Both the position numbers and the translations under genes were made by a program. Shown piece by piece: positions 58,672-64,000 of a stretch of 64,000 nt of DNA. Where the stretch lies: positions 44,732 to 108,731 of the forward strand of contig CAZHLJ010000008.1 in the NCBI GenBank assembly GCA_964533215.1. Direction: 5' to 3'. Below the pieces are notes generated by a model. The model was not told where the DNA came from and did not search any database. It saw only the letters and a list, made by a program, of their open reading frames with translations. This DNA comes from Bact-08 sp964533215 (GTDB lineage: Bacteria > Bacteroidota > Bacteroidia > Bacteroidales > UBA932). Position 1 is the stretch's first letter. Each line of letters starts with the position of its first letter.

Positions 58672-60805
58672 ACTTTACATCGATTTTATTAGTAAGAATC
58701 TGGGGATTTATGTCTGGCAGGTTGAACATTGCATTGAACTTTTTGAAGAGGGATCTACAATTCCTTTTGTTTCAAGATATAGGAAGGAGAGGACTGGCGG
58801 ACTGGATGAGGTTCAGGTGACCGAAATAAAACATTACCATCAGAAGTTTGATGAGCTTGAGAAAAGAAAACTAGCTGTCATTAAAAGTATAGAGGAGCAG
58901 GATAAACTTACAGATGAACTTAAAAATGATATCGAAAAGTGCCTTGATCCTAATAAGCTGGAAGATATTTATTTGCCATTCAGACCAAAAAGAAGGACAA
59001 AAGCCAGTATTGCAAAGGAGAAAGGTTTAGAACCTTTGGCAGACAAAATATTTAAACTGTCATTGAATAACTGTGAAAACGAGGCATCTTTATTCTTGAA
59101 CGAAGAGGTTAAGGATGTGGATGAGGCTCTCACTGGAGCCAGAGATATTATTGCTGAGTGGATAAGCGAGACTCCAGCCATAAGAGAGGATATTAGAAAC
59201 GAGTACCTTAGAAAAGCCAGAATTGTCTGCAAACAACAAAAAGGAGTTGAGGAAGAGGATGCCAGTAAATACAAGAACTATTTCGATTTTGCAGGCAACA
59301 TAAGCAATATCCCTTCTCATAGGTTGCTTGCAATACTTAGGGGAGAGAAGGAGGGACAGCTCTCGTTCAAGCTTGAGGCTGATACTGAACAATCTGAAAA
59401 CATTATAAGAAGGAGAGTCCTGAACAATGTCAGTCAGATAAGTAAAAGCAACCGTGAGCAGATGGAACTTGCAATCAAGGATTCGTATAAACGTCTATTA
59501 AGTCCATCTATAGAAAACGAGACAATAAGAATAGCTAAGGAAAAGGCTGATCTTGAATCTGTTAAAGTTTTTGGAGAGAATCTGACTGCACTTTTACTTG
59601 CACCACCGATAGGACAGAAAAGAGTGCTGGCTCTTGATCCAGGATTCAGAACAGGTTGTAAGGTTGTTTGTCTTGATGCACAGGGAGCACTTCTGCATAA
59701 CGATGTGATATATCCACATCCGCCTGTAAATGAGAAGATAAATGCGATGAAAAAAATCTCCAATCTGGTGGAGTCTTACAAAATAGAGGTGATAGCAATT
59801 GGAGACGGAACAGCCAGCAGGGAGACTGAGGCTTTTATTAAGAAAATACCGATGCCAAATGGAATGCAGATTTTCTCAGTCAGCGAGGATGGTGCATCTA
59901 TTTATTCAGCTTCACCTATAGCCAGGGAGGAGTTCCCAGATTACGATGTCACTGTTAGAGGAGCTGTCTCAATAGGAAGACGTGTAATGGATCCTCTTGC
60001 CGAATTGGTTAAAATAGACCCCAAATCATTGGGCGTAGGCCAATACCAACATGACGTAGATCAGAATCTTCTTAAGGAGATGTTAGACAACACAGTCGTA
60101 AGCTGTGTAAACAGGGTCGGAGTTAACCTCAATACTGCCAGCAAGCATTTGCTTAGTTATGTCTCCGGAATAGGCCCATCTATTGCACAAAATATTGTGG
60201 AGAGACGCAACGAAAATGGTCCATTCAAGTCCAGGATGGAATTGCTTAAGGTTAAAAGGCTGGGCGCAAAAGTATTTGAACAGTGCGCGGGCTTCCTTCG
60301 AATTCCTGATTCAGTTAATCCTCTTGACAATTCCGCTGTACACCCTGAGAGGTATGAGTTGGTAGAAAAGATGGCAAGGGATATAAACAGGTCTGTTTCA
60401 GAACTTATTAAGGAAGAGTCTAAGCGTAAGGAACTTGATGTAAAAAAATATGTATCAAAGGATGTGGGGTTGCCAACGCTAAATGATATCATGGATGAAC
60501 TGGCAAAACCTGGCCGTGATCCACGGCAGATAGCCAAGGTCCTGGAATTTGCCGCAGATGTTCAGACGATTGAAGATCTTAAGATAGGAATGATTTTGCC
60601 TGGAATAGTGACAAATATTACCAATTTTGGAGCTTTTGTAGATATTGGAATAAAACAGGATGGTTTGATTCATATATCACAGATGGCAGATAAATTTATC
60701 TCTAACCCGTCTGAGGTTGTAAAATTGCAGCAGCATGTAAGTGTAAGAGTAATAGAGGTGGATTTAAAAAGGGGGCGCATACAGCTGAGCCTGAAAAAAG
60801 GATAA
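58664..60805 (+). CDS. tex: Tex-family RNA-binding transcription factor
   Basis: 713 residues from MNKLYIDFISKNLG, overlapping the ClC stop by 8 bases; earlier in-frame starts lie inside the ClC gene. Domain order: N-terminal Tex helix-turn-helix region (STIPFVSRYRKERTGGLDEVQV), YqgF-like RNase H fold (VLALDPGFRTGCKVVCLD and IGDGTASRETEAF), helix-hairpin-helix (LLSYVSGIGPSIAQNIVERRNENG), and a C-terminal S1 domain (IGMILPGIVTNITNFGAFVDIGIKQDGLIHISQ). Tex binds RNA and acts on transcription. Confidence 0.95.
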   Translation: MNKLYIDFISKNLGIYVWQVEHCIELFEEGSTIPFVSRYRKERTGGLDEVQVTEIKHYHQKFDELEKRKLAVIKSIEEQDKLTDELKNDIEKCLDPNKLEDIYLPFRPKRRTKASIAKEKGLEPLADKIFKLSLNNCENEASLFLNEEVKDVDEALTGARDIIAEWISETPAIREDIRNEYLRKARIVCKQQKGVEEEDASKYKNYFDFAGNISNIPSHRLLAILRGEKEGQLSFKLEADTEQSENIIRRRVLNNVSQISKSNREQMELAIKDSYKRLLSPSIENETIRIAKEKADLESVKVFGENLTALLLAPPIGQKRVLALDPGFRTGCKVVCLDAQGALLHNDVIYPHPPVNEKINAMKKISNLVESYKIEVIAIGDGTASRETEAFIKKIPMPNGMQIFSVSEDGASIYSASPIAREEFPDYDVTVRGAVSIGRRVMDPLAELVKIDPKSLGVGQYQHDVDQNLLKEMLDNTVVSCVNRVGVNLNTASKHLLSYVSGIGPSIAQNIVERRNENGPFKSRMELLKVKRLGAKVFEQCAGFLRIPDSVNPLDNSAVHPERYELVEKMARDINRSVSELIKEESKRKELDVKKYVSKDVGLPTLNDIMDELAKPGRDPRQIAKVLEFAADVQTIEDLKIGMILPGIVTNITNFGAFVDIGIKQDGLIHISQMADKFISNPSEVVKLQQHVSVRVIEVDLKRGRIQLSLKKG

Positions 60806-60808
60806 TGT

Positions 60809-61717
60809 TTAATTCGCTTGTAAGACACTTTTTTGTCTTTGGGCAATAATCACTCCTGTAACAACAATTACGATACCTACGAATTTTCTCAGACTGAGCC
60901 CCTCTTGGCCTAGGAAATAAGCCCCTATTGCTGATATGACTGGTACAAGAGCTGTAAAAATATTTGTCCGGGTAATGCCGATATCTTTTACGGAGTTTAC
61001 AAAAAGTATGAATGCCAAAGCTGAGCAGAGTATGGAAAGATATAAAATGGGCTTGAGTACATCCATACTTATAAGGGTTGCAATGGAAAAAGTCCCGTAA
61101 TCTAAATACAAAAAGCAAGGTAAGAAATATAAAGAGCCAATCAGATTCTGATATGTTACTATGGTGTAGCTATTGTATTTCTCTGTAAGTTGTTTTACTA
61201 CAACAGTATAGCTTACTGCAGCAAATACTGCCAGGAATAATAGTAGTACTCCGATTGAATGAGAGAAGTCTATACCTCCCTTTTCAAAAACAACGAGCAG
61301 GATTCCAGGAAGGGTAATTAAGATACCGAAGATATTCAAATTGGATATTGTCTCTTTGTAGAATGTTTTGCCAACTATAAGTGCAAAAATGGGTATTGTT
61401 GCAATAATAACCGATCCCAGGGTTGGTGAATTTACAATCTTAAGTCCAAATGTTTCACCAATAAAATAAATGAACGGCTCAAAAAGGGCTAGTAGTATAA
61501 ACCAACCATAGTCTCGCCTTGCAATTTTTTCCAACTTCCCTGAAGTCAGAGATACTATAAGCAAGATAAGTGCAGCAAAGCAAATTCTGAAAAATACAAG
61601 AGAGATTACAGGGAAGCCATGCTGAAGAATTGAATTTGTCCATATAAAAGAAAATCCCCAAAGAACGACTGCTATTGTAATTGATATGTATGTTATTAAT
61701 GAAATGCTATTTTTCAT
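60809..61717 (-). CDS. EamA/DMT-family transporter
   Basis: 302 residues with about ten helices in two EamA repeats: VLWGFSFIWTNSILQHGFPVISLVFFRICFA-like first half and FLAVFAAVSYTVVVKQL, PVISAIGAYFLGQEGLSLRKFVGIVIVVTGVI in the second. Probably a metabolite exporter. Its first 11 bases overlap the 3' end of the dihydroorotase gene upstream on the same strand. It is convergent with tex (3 bases apart). Confidence 0.85.
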   Translation of the reverse strand: MKNSISLITYISITIAVVLWGFSFIWTNSILQHGFPVISLVFFRICFAALILLIVSLTSGKLEKIARRDYGWFILLALFEPFIYFIGETFGLKIVNSPTLGSVIIATIPIFALIVGKTFYKETISNLNIFGILITLPGILLVVFEKGGIDFSHSIGVLLLFLAVFAAVSYTVVVKQLTEKYNSYTIVTYQNLIGSLYFLPCFLYLDYGTFSIATLISMDVLKPILYLSILCSALAFILFVNSVKDIGITRTNIFTALVPVISAIGAYFLGQEGLSLRKFVGIVIVVTGVIIAQRQKSVLQAN

Positions 61718-63047
61718 AATCGAATTCTAGTTTCAGACCTCCTCGTTTGCCGGTGAGTTTCCCATTTTTTACAACTTGGATGCCATTCACAAAAGTGTGA
61801 ACCGGTGTTGAGCTGAATGACCTACCTATGAAAGGGGACCATCCGCATAAATATGCTGGCTTTTTAGTGCTCTTATCGTCAGTTTTATTCGGATCGAATA
61901 TAAATATGTCAGCATAATATCCTACACGAAGAAATCCACGATCTTTGACATTAAAGTTTAATGCAGGTGAATGTGACATTCTATCTACAACTTCATATTG
62001 GGTAAAATGGCCATCTTTATGCAAATCCCACATTATCTGGAAACTGTGTTGTACAAGAGGTAATCCAGATGGAGCATCCAAGTAGTCTCTCTCTTTCTCT
62101 TCCATAGTATGCGGTGCATGGTCTGTAGCCACCACTTTTATAACACCTTCCTTGATAGCTGATATCAATGCTTCTTTGTCTGATTTTTCCTTAATGGAAG
62201 GGTTGCACTTCATTTTACTGCCTAAAGTGGAGTAGTAACTGCTATCAAGAAGCAGATAGTGAACACATATTTCTCCGGTAATGCCTGGATTTATCTTCCG
62301 GGCTTCTTTTATCAGCTCAATCTCTTCTGCTGTACTGATGTGCAGTATGTGTAATCTGGAATTGTATCTTAAAGCTAGGTCTATTGCTTTTTTTGTAGAT
62401 AAAATACATGCTTCACGACTTCGAATATTACGGTGTTCTTCAAAAGGAATATCATCGCCATACTTTTCGATAGCATCAGCCAGGTTTTTTTGAATTACAG
62501 ACTCCTCTTCACAATGTGTAGCAATCAAAAGAGGAGAGAAAGCAAATATCTTCTCTAGTGAATCTGGGTTATCTACCAGCATTTTCCCTGTTGATGAACC
62601 CATGAACACCTTGAGACCGCATATCTGGCTTGGGTCAGCGTCAATGAATTCATTGTAATTGTCATTGTCAGCACCTAAATAGAATGACCAGTTGGAAAAT
62701 GAAGTCTCTTTTGCTATTGAATTCTTTACTTCAAGGGCCCGTAGTGATGTAGCAGGAGGGATGTTGTTCGGCATATCCATATATGAGGTGACTCCCCCAA
62801 GCACAGCAGCAGCACTTTCACTGCCTATGTTACCTTTATGAGTGCTTCCTGGTTCTCTGAAATGTACCTGATCATCGATAATTCCGGGAACAACAATTAA
62901 TCCGGTTGCATCAACAATTTCATCTGCTTCAGGGAGATGATCATTTTCTCTGTAGATGCCTGAAATTCTTGTATTAACCAAAAAGAGGCTACCTTTAAAT
63001 GATAGCCCCTCGTTTATAATCATTCCATTTATTATAAGCGTTGTCAT
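61707..63047 (-). CDS. pyrC: Dihydroorotase (class I type)
   Basis: 446 residues. Metal motif DDQVHFREPGSTHKG near the N-terminus, SGLPLVQH substrate contact, and ATDHAPHTMEEKE with the catalytic Asp. It closes carbamoyl aspartate to dihydroorotate in pyrimidine synthesis. Family members also include hydantoinases and allantoinase; the DHFREPG-like motif supports dihydroorotase. Its start overlaps the glycosyltransferase stop by 4 bases. Confidence 0.9.
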   Translation of the reverse strand: MTTLIINGMIINEGLSFKGSLFLVNTRISGIYRENDHLPEADEIVDATGLIVVPGIIDDQVHFREPGSTHKGNIGSESAAAVLGGVTSYMDMPNNIPPATSLRALEVKNSIAKETSFSNWSFYLGADNDNYNEFIDADPSQICGLKVFMGSSTGKMLVDNPDSLEKIFAFSPLLIATHCEEESVIQKNLADAIEKYGDDIPFEEHRNIRSREACILSTKKAIDLALRYNSRLHILHISTAEEIELIKEARKINPGITGEICVHYLLLDSSYYSTLGSKMKCNPSIKEKSDKEALISAIKEGVIKVVATDHAPHTMEEKERDYLDAPSGLPLVQHSFQIMWDLHKDGHFTQYEVVDRMSHSPALNFNVKDRGFLRVGYYADIFIFDPNKTDDKSTKKPAYLCGWSPFIGRSFSSTPVHTFVNGIQVVKNGKLTGKRGGLKLEFDYEK

Positions 63048-63781
63048 ATTTTCCTTGGTTTTATCCTTCTGAATTTCATTTTCATAACCCCCCAGAATGC
63101 CTCGCCGAATATGCTGCTACTCATTTTAGAGGTTCCTTCCTTTCTGTCTACAAATATTATGGGAACCTCCACAATCTTGTACCCCAGCTTGTAAGTGTTG
63201 TATTTCATTTCTATTTGAAAGCCGTATCCCTTCATCTGGATTTTTGACAAGTCTATTCTTTCCAACACCTCCTTACGGTAACATTTAAAGCCAGATGTCG
63301 TGTCGAATACTTTCATTCCCAATACTTTCCTCACATACATCGACGCATAATAAGACATTATAACCCTTCCTATTGGCCAGTTGATAACGCTTATTCCATT
63401 GCAATATCTTGACCCTATAGCAAGATCTGCCCCATCTTCACATACTTTATATAGGCGTGGCAAATCGGCAGGACTGTGTGAAAAGTCAGCATCCATTTCA
63501 AATATAAAGTCATATTTGTGTTCTATTGACCAATAAAATCCTGTCATATAAGCAGTTCCTAACCCAAACTTCCCACTTCTCTGTATAAGAAACAATGATT
63601 CAGAGTGTTTATCTTGCAAGCGTTTTACTATATCAGCTGTCCCGTCAGGAGATCCATCATCTACAATGAGAATATGGAAGTTACCCTCTTGGGAAAATAT
63701 TGCAGTGACTATTTTTTCTATATTCTCCTTTTCGTTATAGGTAGGAATAATAACAATCTTTTTTGAAGCCATTTTTATCAA
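63044..63781 (-). CDS. Polyprenol-phosphate mannosyltransferase-like GT2
   Basis: 245 residues. GT-A fold: VIIPTYNEKENIEKIV, VDDGSPDGTADIVK, FIFEMDADFSHSPADLPRL (the DxD), and GSRYCNGISVINWPIGR. This matches dolichol/polyprenol-phosphate mannose synthases, which load mannose on a lipid carrier for later transfer. No C-terminal membrane segment is present. Two starts are possible (63781 or 63772). It is the first gene of the minus-strand unit with pyrC and the EamA gene. Confidence 0.92.
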   Translation of the reverse strand: MIKMASKKIVIIPTYNEKENIEKIVTAIFSQEGNFHILIVDDGSPDGTADIVKRLQDKHSESLFLIQRSGKFGLGTAYMTGFYWSIEHKYDFIFEMDADFSHSPADLPRLYKVCEDGADLAIGSRYCNGISVINWPIGRVIMSYYASMYVRKVLGMKVFDTTSGFKCYRKEVLERIDLSKIQMKGYGFQIEMKYNTYKLGYKIVEVPIIFVDRKEGTSKMSSSIFGEAFWGVMKMKFRRIKPRKI

Positions 63782-63922
63782 TTATTGTGGCAAATTTATA
63801 AATAATTATTCAATATTTCTTTTTACTATAATCCTTTTCAAAATTCTTATCAATAATAATAAATTATGGATTTTCCAAAGATATTTCTGTTCGAAATTAT
63901 ATCTAAAAAAAAGTGAAATTAT

Positions 63923-63953
63923 TTTGGAAGGGAAGAATATTTGTCTACCTTTG
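63923..63953 (+). promoter_or_regulatory. Strong promoter at the window edge
   Basis: TTTG (63923-63926), 19 bases, then TACCTTTG (63946-63953), a perfect TTTG-N19-TAnnTTTG. It points out of the window to a gene not seen here; the 47 bases after it hold no start codon I trust. Confidence 0.7.
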
Positions 63954-64000
63954 CACTCCCCAAACGAACAGGGGCTGCCAGACAGACGAGTTCGAAAGGG

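Noticed and set aside
1..64000. CRISPR array or cas genes
   Set aside because: No regularly spaced direct repeats and no Cas protein seen.

Overview
The window reads as a chromosomal contig from a Bacteroidota bacterium, most likely of the order Bacteroidales and probably an anaerobe. The evidence is a low-GC sequence, promoters of the TTTG-N19-TAnnTTTG type (clearest at 47117-47147 in front of the primary sigma factor), a short RpoD of 286 residues, fimbrillin/FISUMP lipoproteins, an ackA-ptb-buk fermentation set, and many lipobox proteins. I cannot name a genus. A 100-N scaffold gap lies at 7873-7972.

Layout. 1-6557 (minus strand) is a six-gene chemosensory operon: CheW, CheR-TPR, CheW, MCP, CheA-REC hybrid and CheB. 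This is the gene complement of a Wsp-type system rather than of flagellar chemotaxis. An iron alcohol dehydrogenase follows (6591-7736). From 7.8 to 14.2 kb is an accessory block bounded by two decayed, inverted copies of one IS3-family element. Inside it is a lasso-peptide cluster: minus-strand kinase, sulfotransferase, RRE protein (B1) and leader protease (B2), and divergently a lasso cyclase followed by a 37-residue precursor (13201-13314). tRNA-Lys(CTT), mscL, an AspT/YidE-like transporter and a WG-repeat lipoprotein come next. From 18.2 to 23.7 kb is a second accessory block: a leader-like 51-residue peptide next to a fimbrillin/FISUMP lipoprotein, a broken secreted-protein gene with a possible Rhs scrap, and then a second lasso cyclase with its own 41-residue precursor (23575-23700), ending at tRNA-Lys(TTT).

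24-64 kb is mostly ordinary housekeeping sequence: clpC, gyrA, a TPR protein, an AI-2E-family permease, an RRM protein, a PurF-like protein, comEC, ackA-ptb-buk, a lone BtuF-like lipoprotein, a BaiN-like flavoprotein, a DnaQ-like exonuclease, dnaN, an HtrA protease, rpoD, dcp, a K+/H+ antiporter, an alanine symporter, argS, a YgiQ radical SAM protein, a ClC channel, tex, a dihydroorotase and a dolichol-phosphate-mannose-type glycosyltransferase.

How the main system fits together. Each precursor carries a WxxP leader motif (expected to bind the B1 RRE), a Thr at -2, Gly at core position 1, an acidic residue at core position 8 for the macrolactam ring, and a C-terminal Ser. The last matches the substrate end of known HPr-kinase-like lasso kinases. 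Only the first locus encodes B1, B2, the kinase and the sulfotransferase, so these probably serve both precursors while each precursor keeps its own cyclase. No dedicated exporter is visible. A doubly tailored (phosphorylated and possibly sulfated) two-peptide lasso system in a Bacteroidales is the most notable content; all product predictions are inference from sequence.
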